From Candidatus Scatosoma pullicola (GTDB taxonomy: Bacteria; Bacillota; Clostridia; Christensenellales; Borkfalkiaceae): a DNA stretch of 57,721 nucleotides. The position numbers and the translations under genes were made by a program. Below are positions 8,306-17,204 of this stretch, piece after piece. The notes under the pieces were generated by a model. It ran no database searches and had not been told where the DNA came from. It saw only the letters and a list, made by a program, of their open reading frames with translations. The stretch covers positions 1 to 57,721 of the forward strand of contig DVGN01000079.1 in assembly GCA_018712725.1 (NCBI GenBank). Direction: 5' to 3'. How positions within the stretch are numbered: position 1 is the first letter of the stretch; each line of letters begins with the position of its first letter.

Positions 8306-8659
8306 ATGATCTCTCCTTGAAAAATACTTGAATTTTTCTTGCCTTTTCTATATTTTTTCCGCCTTCCGCGGTTTTTTTACGCGATTTTCATTGGATTTGA
8401 ATCATTTATTTTTTATCGCAATTATTTTTTTGCGGTTTATTTTTCCGAAAATTTTTCCGCTCTTTTTTATAACTTTATTTCCCTGCATTTTCCCGCGGGA
8501 AAATACGGCGATCTTAATGAGGAATTTATCCCCTCTGAGAAATTTATCCCCTCCGTCTCGCTCCGCTCGACACCTCCCCTTTTCAAAAGGGGAGTGTACT
8601 TAAACGTACACGACCAAAGGAAAACGCAGCCCGACACAGTATTTCGCGATGTATGGCGC
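8306..8659. other. Intergenic region between pfk and ppx with repeat-like hairpins
   Basis: 354 bp without a convincing gene. The ppx-proximal part is very T-rich on the plus strand. AATTTATCCCCTC is directly repeated near 8522 and 8541. From 8557 to 8611 there is a compact block with inverted repeats CTCCCCTTTT/AAAAGGGGAG (8574-8594) and GTGTAC/GTACAC (8594-8611). Short ORFs here lack ribosome binding sites. The block lies just past the pfk stop and may act as its terminator. Confidence 0.5.
8557..8611. repeat. Candidate small interspersed repeat
   Basis: CTCCGTCTCGCTCCGCTCGA followed by the two nested inverted repeats described for this gap. I associate this kind of sequence with small dispersed repeats in gut Firmicutes, but only one copy is in the window, so this is pattern recognition rather than proof. 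Confidence 0.4.
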
Positions 8660-9733
8660 TTAAAATACGCCGAAGCTGATGCCGATCGATTTCGCCGCCC
8701 GCACCATCGGATGCGTCGGCGGTACGCTTTTCGCCTTTCCCGCGATGTCGGAAAGGGAATTGTACGTGACGCGCCCGCCGGAATAGGCAACCGTGACGCC
8801 GAATTTCCCCTTTTCCGCAAGTTCCCCCGCATAGCTGCCCATAAGGGTGCAGAGGGCGCGGTCGTAAGGGTTGGGCGAGCCGCCCCGCTGCAGATAGCCG
8901 ATGACCTGCGTCCGCGTCTCCACGCCCGTCCGCGCTTCGATATTGCGCGCCAGCCGCTGGGTGACCGTCGTCTCCCCTCTCGCCGCGCGGAGCGCCAGCC
9001 GTTCCTTCTTGCGCAGCGCCGCTTCCTCCTTGCTCATGGCGCCTTCCGCGATCGCCACGATGCTGTACCGTGCGCCCGCCTTGCGGCGCTTTTCCAGAAA
9101 TTCCACCACGGCGTCTTCGTCGTAAGGGATTTCGGGGATGAGGATCATGTCCGCGCCGCCCGCAAGCCCCGCGTACAGCGTGAGCCAGCCCACTTTGTTG
9201 CCCATGACCTCCACGAGCATGATCCTGCCGTGACTGGACGCCGTGCTGTGCATTTTGTCGATGCAGAGCGTCGCGGTCTCCATCGCCGTTTCGAATCCGA
9301 ACGTGACGTCGGTGCCCCAGATGTCGTTGTCGATGGTCTTGGGCAGACCGATGACGTTGCAGCCCTCCGCAGAGAGGAGCGCGGCGGTCTTGTGCGTGCC
9401 CGCGCCGCCCAGGGTGATGAGACAGTCCAGCCCGAGATTTTTATACGTCTCCTTCATCTTGTCCAGCTTGGAGCGGTTGTTGCCGTCCGTTTCCGTCATC
9501 AGCTTGAAGGGCTGCCGCTTGCTCCCGAGCATCGTCCCGCCCGCGAGCAGGAGATTTTCGAAATCCTTCTCTTCGAGTTCTTCGTACTCATTTTCGATAA
9601 GTCCGGTGTACCCGTTGAGAAAGCCGAAAATTTTTACGTCGGCAATATGCGAAAAAGCATATTTTGCAAAAGCGCGCATCACCGCGTTGAGCCCCGGGCA
9701 ATCCCCGCCGCTGGTCAGCATTCCGATTTTCAT
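8660..9733 (-). CDS. pfkA: 6-phosphofructokinase
   Basis: 357 residues; phosphorylates fructose-6-phosphate to the 1,6-bisphosphate in glycolysis. Visible motifs are the N-terminal GGDCPGLNAVMRA, the GGAGT loop, the substrate/catalytic PKTIDND and the C-terminal QRGGSP. In E. coli numbering the GGAGT loop keeps Gly104 (ATP type) while PKTIDND has Lys124, which is typical of the PPi and group III/clade X enzymes. The usual Mg-binding Asp103 is Ala. Most likely ATP-dependent of the mixed G104/K124 type, but PPi use cannot be excluded. The start at 9733 is preferred because a GGGAG site lies 7 nt upstream. Monocistronic, with its own promoter. Confidence 0.9.
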   Translation of the reverse strand: MKIGMLTSGGDCPGLNAVMRAFAKYAFSHIADVKIFGFLNGYTGLIENEYEELEEKDFENLLLAGGTMLGSKRQPFKLMTETDGNNRSKLDKMKETYKNLGLDCLITLGGAGTHKTAALLSAEGCNVIGLPKTIDNDIWGTDVTFGFETAMETATLCIDKMHSTASSHGRIMLVEVMGNKVGWLTLYAGLAGGADMILIPEIPYDEDAVVEFLEKRRKAGARYSIVAIAEGAMSKEEAALRKKERLALRAARGETTVTQRLARNIEARTGVETRTQVIGYLQRGGSPNPYDRALCTLMGSYAGELAEKGKFGVTVAYSGGRVTYNSLSDIAGKAKSVPPTHPMVRAAKSIGISFGVF

Positions 9734-9821
9734 AAGCATTCTCCCGAAAAAATACGATCCGGATCGCCGTTTTTTCCGTCCGCACGACCGCGGGGGCAAA
9801 AAAGACTTTTCCTTTTCTCAT

Positions 9822-9850
9822 ATTTTACCATATTTTTTTTATTCTGTCTA
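9822..9850 (-). promoter_or_regulatory. Probable pfkA promoter
   Basis: Minus strand TAGACA (9845-9850), 17-nt spacer, TAAAAT (9822-9827), about 90 nt upstream of the start. The rest of the gap 9851-10030 is AT-rich and shows nothing else I can support. Confidence 0.5.
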
Positions 9851-10030
9851 CTTTATAAACGTACATTTTTCAAAAAATTTAAGTCATTTATTAAAATATT
9901 TTTCTTTTTCAGCCAAAATACATCGGCCGAAAAAACGTAAATTCTTTTTATCGCGTTATTTTTTTCGGGATTTTGTCGTTTTTCGGCAAAAAAGCATAAA
10001 ATCGTGCAAATCGCATATTTTCAAAACAGC

Positions 10031-10066
10031 GCAAAAAAAATCCGGCGGTACGCGCCGCCGGATTTT
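10031..10066 (-). terminator. Terminator of the flavodoxin-CMD-cupin operon
   Basis: A 12-bp perfect stem (10037-10048 with 10055-10066), loop of 6, followed on the minus strand by eight U. It lies 72 nt past the cupin stop. Confidence 0.85.
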
Positions 10067-10137
10067 CGGATTTCCGTATATTTTATTCCGGATATTTTTG
10101 CTCCCTTTCGCCGATTCCGGCGCCGGACAAAAGAATT

Positions 10138-10560
10138 TCAAAGTCCGGAATATTCTTCGTCCGTGACGGGTTCCAGCCATTCGTTTTTCGTCTCTTCGCC
10201 GGGGACTTCCGCGGCGATGTGGGCAAACCAGGAATCCTTTTTGGCGCCGTGCCAATGCTTTACGCCCGCGGGGATGACCACGACGTCGCCGGGAGAAAGG
10301 CTGCGCGCCGGTTTTCCCCATTCCTGATACCAGCCGCTGCCCGCCGTGCAAAGGAGGATCTGTCCGCCCCCTTTCTTCGCGTGGTGGATATGCCAGTTGT
10401 TGCGGCAGCCCGGCTCGAAAGTGACGTTGGCGAACGCGGGGGAAACGCCCGCGGGCGTCAGGGGATTGAGATAGGATCTGCCGATGAAAAACCGCGCGTA
10501 AGCGGTATTTTCGCCGCCCCTGCCGAACACGTTTTGTCTTTCAAAATCTTTGTATTCCAT
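10138..10560 (-). CDS. Cupin domain protein
   Basis: 140-residue small cupin with the two metal-site motifs: an N-terminal GCRNNWHIHH stretch and PGDVVVIPAGVKHWHG in the second half. The His-rich beta-barrel probably binds one divalent metal. Last gene of a three-gene operon with a CMD-family protein and a flavodoxin, a grouping often seen in Clostridia and thought to deal with quinones or other redox-active small molecules. The substrate is unknown. Confidence 0.85.
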   Translation of the reverse strand: MEYKDFERQNVFGRGGENTAYARFFIGRSYLNPLTPAGVSPAFANVTFEPGCRNNWHIHHAKKGGGQILLCTAGSGWYQEWGKPARSLSPGDVVVIPAGVKHWHGAKKDSWFAHIAAEVPGEETKNEWLEPVTDEEYSGL

Positions 10561-10605
10561 ATTTTTTCACTCCTTTTCTTTTTTTGCGGAAATTTCTGCC
10601 GGAGT

Positions 10606-11358
10606 TTACGAAAGCAGCTCTTTGGCGCAGTTCAGCGCATTGAACAGCCGGGGGATTCCCATATACGGCATGGCGTGCGCGAGCGCGCAGACGATCTCCT
10701 CCTTCGTGTTTCCCGCTTTCAGCGCGCCTGCGACGTGCGAACGAAGCTGCACTTCCGCGCCGCCCAGCGCCGCGAGAATGATGACCGTGAGAAGCTCCCG
10801 CGTCTTTCCGTCCATGCCCTTGCGGGTCATAAAATCCCCGAAGCCGAGTTCGGTGAGCCAGCGGGGTACCGCCTCCGCGAAGCCGTCGGGCAGCCAGGTA
10901 TATCTGTCCTTGATTTCCGTCCCGTACAGGGATTCCTGCAATTTCTTCCCCGCGGAAAAGCGCTCCTCTTCCCCCGTCGTGCCGCCGTCTTTAAGGGGCA
11001 GGGAAATGCCCGCCGCCGCAAACGCTTCGTCCATCGCGGCGATCGCGTTCAGCGTCTTGGGGAATCCGATGAAGGGGGCGCACTGATAGATCGCCTCCCG
11101 GATCTCCTCCGGGGTCACGCCGACGTGCAGGCAGGCGGCGACATGGGATTTCAGCTGGGGCAGGGTTGCGTTCACCGCCAGAACGGTGATGGTGACCAGC
11201 TCCCGCATCCGGTTGTCGAGCGAGCCCGTATAGCACACTTCGCCGAAAATAAAGCGCTGCAATATGCGCATGAATTCGGGGTCGTTTCCCTCCGTCGTCG
11301 TCGGTTTGCCCCCGAAAAGTTCCTTGAATTTTTCTTCGCACAACTCGATTCTGTCCAT
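10606..11358 (-). CDS. Carboxymuconolactone decarboxylase (CMD) family protein
   Basis: 250 residues containing two CMD/AhpD-like repeats: LPQLKSHVAACLHVG...PFIGFPKTLNA in the first half and EVQLRSHVAGALKAG...PYMGIPRLFNA in the second. The CxxC peroxidatic motif of AhpD is not present, so a disulfide-based peroxidase role is unlikely; fused CMD proteins of this type are usually of unknown activity. Second gene of the operon; 24 nt separate it from the flavodoxin stop. Confidence 0.85.
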   Translation of the reverse strand: MDRIELCEEKFKELFGGKPTTTEGNDPEFMRILQRFIFGEVCYTGSLDNRMRELVTITVLAVNATLPQLKSHVAACLHVGVTPEEIREAIYQCAPFIGFPKTLNAIAAMDEAFAAAGISLPLKDGGTTGEEERFSAGKKLQESLYGTEIKDRYTWLPDGFAEAVPRWLTELGFGDFMTRKGMDGKTRELLTVIILAALGGAEVQLRSHVAGALKAGNTKEEIVCALAHAMPYMGIPRLFNALNCAKELLS

Positions 11359-11382
11359 GATTTCTCCTTTTTTATCCCGATT

Positions 11383-11868
11383 TCAAAGGCCGAGGGAAGA
11401 GAGCCATGCGCGCACGTCCTCCGCGCTCTCCCCGCCCGTAAACCGGCGGCAGGGCTTCCAGGCGCAATCGGGCGCGCTCTTTTTGAGGATTTCCGCCGTC
11501 CTGCCTTCGCCGCTACCCCCCGAAGTGAAGAAGGGCACGATCGTCTTTCCCGAAAAATCGGCGCTTTCGAGAAAGGTCTGCACGATGCGCGGCGCCACGT
11601 ACCACCAGATGGGGAAACCGACGAACACGACGCCGTAATCGCCGATGTTCTCAACCCTGCCCGCCATCTGCGGGCGGCAGTCGGGGTCGTTCATCTCTTT
11701 GGTCGAACGGCTGTTTTTGTCCGTCCAGTCGAGATCCGCCGCCGTATAGCGCACGGCGGGCGCGATTTCAAACAAGTCCGCCTCCGCGGCGTCCGCGATC
11801 TTTTGCGCGGCGCGGGCGGTGACTCCGCCGCAGGAAAAATAAGCCACCAATTTCTTTGTCCGTTCCAT
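11383..11868 (-). CDS. Flavodoxin
   Basis: 161 residues; FMN-binding electron carrier of the flavodoxin_4 type. The N-terminal YFSCGGVTARAA matches the phosphate loop, with Cys-Gly in place of the usual Ser-Thr start, and VFVGFPIWWYVAPR is the FMN isoalloxazine loop. First gene of the operon, directly behind a perfect consensus promoter, so the operon is likely well expressed. Confidence 0.88.
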   Translation of the reverse strand: MERTKKLVAYFSCGGVTARAAQKIADAAEADLFEIAPAVRYTAADLDWTDKNSRSTKEMNDPDCRPQMAGRVENIGDYGVVFVGFPIWWYVAPRIVQTFLESADFSGKTIVPFFTSGGSGEGRTAEILKKSAPDCAWKPCRRFTGGESAEDVRAWLSSLGL

Positions 11869-11920
11869 AAATCAACCTCCGCGAATCCGGGATTTTCCCG
11901 TTCCCCGATTTCGCGACCTT

Positions 11921-11949
11921 ATTATAGCACCCCTTTCCGCCTATGTCAA
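11921..11949 (-). promoter_or_regulatory. Perfect consensus sigma-A promoter of the flavodoxin operon
   Basis: Minus strand TTGACA (11944-11949), 17-nt spacer, TATAAT (11921-11926), 53 nt upstream of the flavodoxin start. Confidence 0.9.
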
Positions 11950-11985
11950 ATGCTTATTTTTTATTGTCTTTGATACGTCAAAGGC

Positions 11986-12019
11986 ATAAAAACGCCGCAC
12001 GTCCGCCCGACGTGCGGCG
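11986..12019 (-). terminator. Terminator of the interrupted lipoprotein gene
   Basis: An 11-bp perfect stem (11993-12003 with 12009-12019), loop of 5, then UUUUU on the minus strand, 27 nt past the stop codon. Confidence 0.85.
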
Positions 12020-12046
12020 CCGATCCGCGGCTCTTTCCGCCGCTTG

Positions 12047-12586
12047 TTACGCCGATTTTTCGTATTGATACGATTTGGCGATTGCGGACAAAACTTCCGT
12101 GGACACTTCCTGTAATACATACATTTCCAGAGAATAATGGGAATTGGTTCCTATAAACAATAAACTTCTCATTTCAAATTCCCTTCCTTCATACATGCAA
12201 AGAAATATCCCGTATTGTCCGCCGTTTGAGTTGCCGCTCGCCTCTATCCCCTCCGACTCCACATAATTCTCGAATTTCTCGTTATATCTCCTTTCGTCGG
12301 TGATTTCCTCACAAAGTTTTCCGCTGCTGTCATAATAGAGATCGTGAATATAAATCCCCCGAAAATGCTCTTCGGCTATAACCTCCCCGCTGTCGGCGTC
12401 CAAAAAGTACATGTACCCGTCTTCCGTCGTCACTTCCCAATTTTCGGGCAGCATGACGCTGCCCAGCTGCTCGTCCGGCAGATTCACCCGACGGTACCCG
12501 TCGTAATCCTGCGAGCACTACGAATAGAAAATGAACTGCGCCAACGCGATAATGCCGCTGAATAAGCTCATAATTATTTTTTCCAT
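12047..12586 (-). pseudogene. Lipoprotein-like gene with in-frame amber codon in the signal sequence
   Basis: Reading from the ATG at 12584-12586 (AAGGAG site upstream) gives MEKIIMSLFSGIIALAQFIF, then YS, a TAG codon at 12518-12520, then CSQDYDG and a continuous 146-codon frame to TAA at 12047. The TAG falls directly before the Cys that would be the lipidated residue. The frame is the same on both sides, so this is a single nonsense codon rather than a frameshift. The body is acidic and secreted-like with no recognised domain. Without readthrough only a cytosolic form from GTG 12487 could be made, and that has no good ribosome binding site. A recent nonsense mutation or an assembly error are the plain explanations. 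Confidence 0.7.
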
Positions 12587-12627
12587 TCCCTTTCTCCTTT
12601 ATATCATACAGGTTTACGCCATACGGA

Positions 12628-12665
12628 CAAAAAGCCGGACAGACCGCTCTGCGTTCTGCCCGGCT
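12628..12665 (-). terminator. Terminator of the glycerophosphodiesterase gene
   Basis: An 11-bp stem (12633-12643 with 12655-12665, one G-U pair), loop of 11, followed on the minus strand by UUUUU. It sits 18 nt past the stop. Confidence 0.85.
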
Positions 12666-12683
12666 GCCGCCGAATATACCCGC

Positions 12684-13559
12684 TCACTCCGCCGTTTTGC
12701 GGGGACGGAAATTTTCAAAGATCACGTTGTCCACCCAGGGACGGAGCTTTTCCGCCTGCGCTTCGCTCTGGATGGTCCAGCCGAGCACGGCGCGGTTTTC
12801 CTTTTTCTTCGCGCGGTGATAGGGCAGATTATAACAGCAATAGCTGACGAAATCGGGCTTGGTGATGAAGTTCATGATCATCGTCTTGACCGCCCAGGCG
12901 TCGAATTTCCAATGCTTGTGGGTGTCGGTGAAGCCGGACTGTTCCGCCGCCTTTGCCACCGCCTCCTTGACCTGGCGACGGGTGAGCCCGCCCTCACAGG
13001 CGAAAATTTCGGGGGAGATGTCGAATCCTTCCAGCGTATCCCGACAGGAAATCAGCACGTCGGGGGAGAAAATCCCCACCGCGAGCTGGCCGCGCAGCAC
13101 GTCGGGCGCCAGCTGTTTGAAGCGGTGGACGCAAAAGGGATTGAAGGATTGCAGGGCGTATTCCCCTTTGTACTGCCGCATGACGTTCACGACTTCGCGG
13201 GGGAAGCCGACGACCGTATACAAATCCTTGACTTCGAGCAGGAGCGGCGCCCTGCCGTCGATGTATTCGAGACACTCTTCGAGGGTCATGATCTTCTCGT
13301 CCGTGTCCCCCAAACGGAGGGAGGAAAGCTCCCGCCAGGTGGAGCGGCTGACCTTGCCCTCCAACCCGGTGAGGCGTTTGAGATTGTCGTCGTGCACGAC
13401 GACGATGGTGCCGTCCTTGGTGCGGCGCACGTCCGTCTCGATGGCATACCCCTCCTCGATCGCCTTGGCAAACGCCGCGCGGGAATTTTCGGGCACGCCT
13501 TCGTGCAATCCCCGGTGCGCGATGGGGATCTTGCAAAGAAAGCTGTCTCTTACCGTCAT
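12684..13559 (-). CDS. Glycerophosphodiester phosphodiesterase
   Basis: 291 residues, GDPD TIM-barrel family, hydrolysing glycerophosphodiesters to glycerol-3-phosphate and an alcohol. Catalytic and metal motifs are present: IAHRGLHEGVPENS (catalytic His and Glu), IETDVRRTKDG (metal Glu/Asp) and VVHDDNLKRLTG (second catalytic His). No signal peptide, so cytoplasmic, like UgpQ. Single gene with its own promoter and terminator. Confidence 0.92.
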   Translation of the reverse strand: MTVRDSFLCKIPIAHRGLHEGVPENSRAAFAKAIEEGYAIETDVRRTKDGTIVVVHDDNLKRLTGLEGKVSRSTWRELSSLRLGDTDEKIMTLEECLEYIDGRAPLLLEVKDLYTVVGFPREVVNVMRQYKGEYALQSFNPFCVHRFKQLAPDVLRGQLAVGIFSPDVLISCRDTLEGFDISPEIFACEGGLTRRQVKEAVAKAAEQSGFTDTHKHWKFDAWAVKTMIMNFITKPDFVSYCCYNLPYHRAKKKENRAVLGWTIQSEAQAEKLRPWVDNVIFENFRPRKTAE

Positions 13560-13673
13560 TTTTTTCTTCTCCTGTCCTGCCCCTGTTCTTTTCCGGCCGG
13601 AAGCCCTCTTCCGCCGGTCATGCCGATGTGTTTTCCTCCGAAAAAGGGGGTTTTGCCCACTTTTTCATATATT

Positions 13674-13702
13674 ATTGTATCAAAAGGCGGGAAAAATGTC
13701 AA
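13674..13702 (-). promoter_or_regulatory. Promoter of the glycerophosphodiesterase gene
   Basis: Minus strand TTGACA (13697-13702), 17-nt spacer, TACAAT (13674-13679). Confidence 0.8.
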
Positions 13703-13794
13703 ATAAATTCCCTTTTCGGCGCAAATCATCATAGTTCACACCCGCCGCGCCGCCTTTTGTGAATTTCTTTCAGAGGCGCGCCGCTTTATAATCG

Positions 13795-13828
13795 TTTTCG
13801 GGCGCAGCCGAACGGCTGCGCCCGAAAA
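13795..13828 (-). terminator. Terminator of the marR-ABC operon
   Basis: A 15-bp perfect stem (13795-13809 with 13814-13828), loop of 4, 33 nt past the ABC transporter stop. The stem ends supply A and U runs on both sides, so it may work in both directions. Confidence 0.85.
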
Positions 13829-13861
13829 ACCGATCTGCGGTCCGACCGAATACGCCCTTCC

Positions 13862-16486
13862 TCACTCGGTGCGGAGGGCGATGACGGGATCTTTCTTCGC
13901 CGCCGCCTGCGCGGGCACCAGTCCGCTGATGAGGGTCAGAACGATGCTCACGCACATCATGACAAATCCCTGTCCGACAGGCAGCGCCGCCAGCGTCGAA
14001 ATGCCCGTCAAGTGTCCCAAAAGCAGATTGATGGGAACGGACAGCAGATAGGTGCCGCCCACGCCGATCAGCCCCGCGAACAGACCGATGAGGAAGGTCT
14101 CCGCATTGAACAGCGTCCGGATGTCCTTCTTCCGCGCCCCCAGCGAGCGCAGCACGCCGATCTCCTTGGTCCGCTCCACCACCGAGACGTAGGTGATGAT
14201 GCCGATCATCACGGAGGAGACGATGAGGGAGATCGCCGTAAAGGCGACGAGCACGTACGTCACCGCGTCCAGAATGGTCTGCACGAGACTCATCATCGTG
14301 CCCACGGTGTCCGTATAGACGATCTGTTCCTCCTCTTCGTGCGAATCGTTCCAGGCATCCAGGTATGCGAGTATCTGCTCTTTCGTGTCGAAATCGGTGG
14401 GATAGATGGAGATGGAGCTCGGCATGTCGTCCCCGCCGATCGCCCGGACGGCGCGGGAGACGTCCGTCGCCAGATACCCCTCTATCCCCGTCACGTCGTC
14501 CTGATAATGATAATAGTAATCGTTGAGATGTTCGGCGGGAGAACGATAGATGATCGTATCCTCATAGGGAATGCCGTTGGCGGGATCGTTCATCCACTGC
14601 ACGATCTTCGACTGCCGATTGCCCTGTATATAATCGGTCACCGTCTTTTCGGTGAGATTGAGCCCGTTCGAAAGACAGCCGTAAGAGAGATCGTCTTTGA
14701 GGCGGAGAATGCCGCTGACGGTGATTTCGAGCCCCTGTCCGTCCGCGTCCAGGGACGTCTTGTCCCCGCTGTATGTAAACGGGTACATGCCCACCCCGTT
14801 TTCCGTATATACGCCGTCGTTGTAAAACAGGGTGTACTGTTTGCCCACGACGTCGTCGAAATCGATGGTCATATATTCGTCCGAATCCGTCTCTCCCTGT
14901 TCGAACAGCGAAAGGAATTTATATTCCTCCAACAGCCCGAGCTGGGCGAGCAGCAGGTCGGTGGCGTCGTTGTTGCCGCCGATGACCAGCACCGCTTCGT
15001 TTTCGGAATCGGGAAATTCGCCCGCGATGACGTCGTACTGCGACGAGACGTATTCGGCATACCGCTCGTCCGAAAAATCCGCCGTGCCCGGCATCTTATG
15101 GACGACTTCGCCGAGATAGTCCACGAGATAGGCGAGCTCCGCATATTCGGAGGCATAGTTGTTGAGTTCCGTCACGTAAAATTCTTTGAGCCGCGTCAGA
15201 GACATGTACCGGGTCGTCGAATTTTCCTCCGTCGTGCCCGTCACCACCCCCGTGACCAGATTGTCCGCCAAAGTTTCGCCGTAATCGTACTGAATCGCGT
15301 ACCACAGGCTTTCGTCCATCTCTTCGAGATAGTCGATATATTCCTGCGAAATGTCGTTGGTCACGGTCATGCCCTTGGCGATGCGGGTCAGAAAGGAATT
15401 GACGTACACCTTATCGTCGAGTTCGGACAGATCGGGCATCTCGCCCGCAGTTGCCATCCCCGACATGACGGAAGTGATGTCGAGCGTCGTCTCCGTCACC
15501 TGCAGGGGATAGTAGGAGAGCATATCCTCCTCCGTCTGCCGGATATATCCCTGGAATCCGTTGGACAGCGCCAGCACCAGACAGACGCTGATGATGCCGA
15601 TGCTGCCCGCAATCGACGTGACGACCGTCCTGCCCTTTTTGGCGCGCAGGTTGCGCGCACTGAGCCCCAGGGAAGTGCCGACGGACATCGCCGCCTTTTC
15701 CTCCGCCCTGCCCTGCGCCGCTTTTTTCGCCTTCCATGCCTTCACCTGCGCGGGCGTGATCCCCTTCTCTTTCAGCTTCTTTTCAAGCTCCTTCCGCTCC
15801 GCCGCGCTGTCGTAGGGATTGGAATCGGAGACGATCAGGCCGTCTTTGAGGCGCACGATGCGGTTGGCGTATTTCTCCGCCAGATCGGGGTTGTGGGTGA
15901 CCATGATGACCAGCCGCTCGCCGGAAATTTCCCGGATGAGGTCCATGATCTGGACGCTCGTCTCCGAATCGAGCGCGCCCGTCGGTTCGTCCGCGAGCAG
16001 AATTTCCGGGTTGTTGACGAGCGCCCGGGCGATCGCCACCCGCTGCATCTGCCCGCCCGAGAGCTGATTGGGGAGTTTATTGAGCTCCTTGCCCAGCCCC
16101 ACGCGGCGCAGCGCTTCCGCCGCCCGCGCCTTCCGTTCCGCCTTGGAACAGCCGGCGATGGTGAGCGCCAGCTCCACGTTGCCCAAAACCGTCTGGTGGG
16201 GGATCAGGTTGTACGACTGAAAGACAAAGCCGATGCGGTGATTGCGGTAGACGTCCCAATCGCGGTCGGTGTAATCTTTCGTGGAAGTGCCGCGGATGAC
16301 CAGATCGCCCGAAGTATAGTGATCCAGCCCGCCGATGATGTTGAGAAGGGTGGTCTTGCCGCAGCCGGACGCCCCGAGAATGCAGACGAATTCGTTGGCG
16401 CGGAATTCGACGGACACCCCCTTGAGCGCGTGGACGACCGTCCCGGCTGTCTGATAATCCTTTTTGATGTCTTTGAGCTGCAACAT
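13862..16486 (-). CDS. MacB-type ABC transporter, fused ATPase and FtsX-like permease
   Basis: 874 residues. Residues 1-~225 are a LolD/MacB-type ATPase: Walker A GASGCGKT (38-45), LSGGQMQR signature, Walker B LLADEP and H-loop MVTHN. A Lys/Glu-rich linker follows. The permease part has one transmembrane helix (IAGSIGIISVCLVLAL), a ~440-residue extracytoplasmic domain, and three C-terminal helices with the FtsX pattern ending DPVIALRTE. Such fused proteins act as mechanotransmitters or export peptides and antibiotics. Cotranscribed with the MarR regulator 156 nt upstream, which probably controls it. The substrate is unknown. Confidence 0.92.
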   Translation of the reverse strand: MLQLKDIKKDYQTAGTVVHALKGVSVEFRANEFVCILGASGCGKTTLLNIIGGLDHYTSGDLVIRGTSTKDYTDRDWDVYRNHRIGFVFQSYNLIPHQTVLGNVELALTIAGCSKAERKARAAEALRRVGLGKELNKLPNQLSGGQMQRVAIARALVNNPEILLADEPTGALDSETSVQIMDLIREISGERLVIMVTHNPDLAEKYANRIVRLKDGLIVSDSNPYDSAAERKELEKKLKEKGITPAQVKAWKAKKAAQGRAEEKAAMSVGTSLGLSARNLRAKKGRTVVTSIAGSIGIISVCLVLALSNGFQGYIRQTEEDMLSYYPLQVTETTLDITSVMSGMATAGEMPDLSELDDKVYVNSFLTRIAKGMTVTNDISQEYIDYLEEMDESLWYAIQYDYGETLADNLVTGVVTGTTEENSTTRYMSLTRLKEFYVTELNNYASEYAELAYLVDYLGEVVHKMPGTADFSDERYAEYVSSQYDVIAGEFPDSENEAVLVIGGNNDATDLLLAQLGLLEEYKFLSLFEQGETDSDEYMTIDFDDVVGKQYTLFYNDGVYTENGVGMYPFTYSGDKTSLDADGQGLEITVSGILRLKDDLSYGCLSNGLNLTEKTVTDYIQGNRQSKIVQWMNDPANGIPYEDTIIYRSPAEHLNDYYYHYQDDVTGIEGYLATDVSRAVRAIGGDDMPSSISIYPTDFDTKEQILAYLDAWNDSHEEEEQIVYTDTVGTMMSLVQTILDAVTYVLVAFTAISLIVSSVMIGIITYVSVVERTKEIGVLRSLGARKKDIRTLFNAETFLIGLFAGLIGVGGTYLLSVPINLLLGHLTGISTLAALPVGQGFVMMCVSIVLTLISGLVPAQAAAKKDPVIALRTE

Positions 16487-16642
16487 AAAATAATCCTCAT
16501 ATTCTCCCGCCGGAAAGGTTTTCTCCCCTCTTGCGCGGGAAGGCGGAGAATGTCCTTCCCCGCCTCCTTCATCCGCCGTCCTCTCCCGGACGGCAGCCGC
16601 TTTTTTCGCTTCCGCCGCATCGGGCGTTTTACCGCCCTTCCG

Positions 16643-17128
16643 TCACTCCCTGAGTTCGTCCACCGTCTTGACGAATTCGTTGCTGAGCTCGATCAGCTGA
16701 TTGAGCTTTTCTTCGCCCATCTTATCGATGATCTCACCCACGAAGTCGCAGCAGACGCCCTTTTCTTCGTTATAGTAGGTGAACGCCGTGTCCGAAAGTT
16801 CGATGTAGGCGATCTTCCGGTCGATGTCGTCGGGAACGCGCTTGACGATGCCGCGGGATTCCAGCTTGTTCACCATCTGGGAGACCGCGGAACGGGTCAC
16901 GCCCAGACGGGTGGCGAGCTGGGTGGAAATGATCCGCTTGCCGTTGTATCCCGCGAGGATGACTTCGCCCAGAAGCCGCATTTCGGAGTTGTTGAAATGC
17001 GAACGGGTCTTGGTCAGAACCACGCCCTCCATCTTTTTCAGCATCGCGAAGATCTGCCCGAGATATTCCTCGTTCTTCGTCTTTACCACTGCCTGCTTGC
17101 CCGCTTTCGCTCTTGTCTTCTTTTCCAT
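16643..17128 (-). CDS. MarR-family transcriptional regulator
   Basis: 161 residues, normal for MarR. The winged helix is visible: ISTQLATRLGVTRSAVSQMVNKLESRGIVKRVPDDIDRK-type recognition helix and wing. The start at 17128 is chosen for the AAGGAG site about 11 nt upstream and for family length; the longer frame to 17515 runs through the promoter. First gene of the marR-ABC operon, so it likely represses its own operon. A CCATATGG palindrome within its promoter spacer is a possible operator. Confidence 0.9.
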   Translation of the reverse strand: MEKKTRAKAGKQAVVKTKNEEYLGQIFAMLKKMEGVVLTKTRSHFNNSEMRLLGEVILAGYNGKRIISTQLATRLGVTRSAVSQMVNKLESRGIVKRVPDDIDRKIAYIELSDTAFTYYNEEKGVCCDFVGEIIDKMGEEKLNQLIELSNEFVKTVDELRE

Positions 17129-17204
17129 AATGACTGCTTCTCCTTGTAGTTTTTTTTCGGATTTCGTATTTCCGACGTCCGGGTCATCCCCGCACCGCAT
17201 CTCC

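Noticed and set aside
14012..17149. 1045-codon open frame on the plus strand opposite the ABC transporter and marR
   Set aside because: It is antisense to genes with intact motifs, reads as His/Arg/Val-rich sequence without domains, and has no ribosome site. Such shadows are expected in GC-rich coding DNA.
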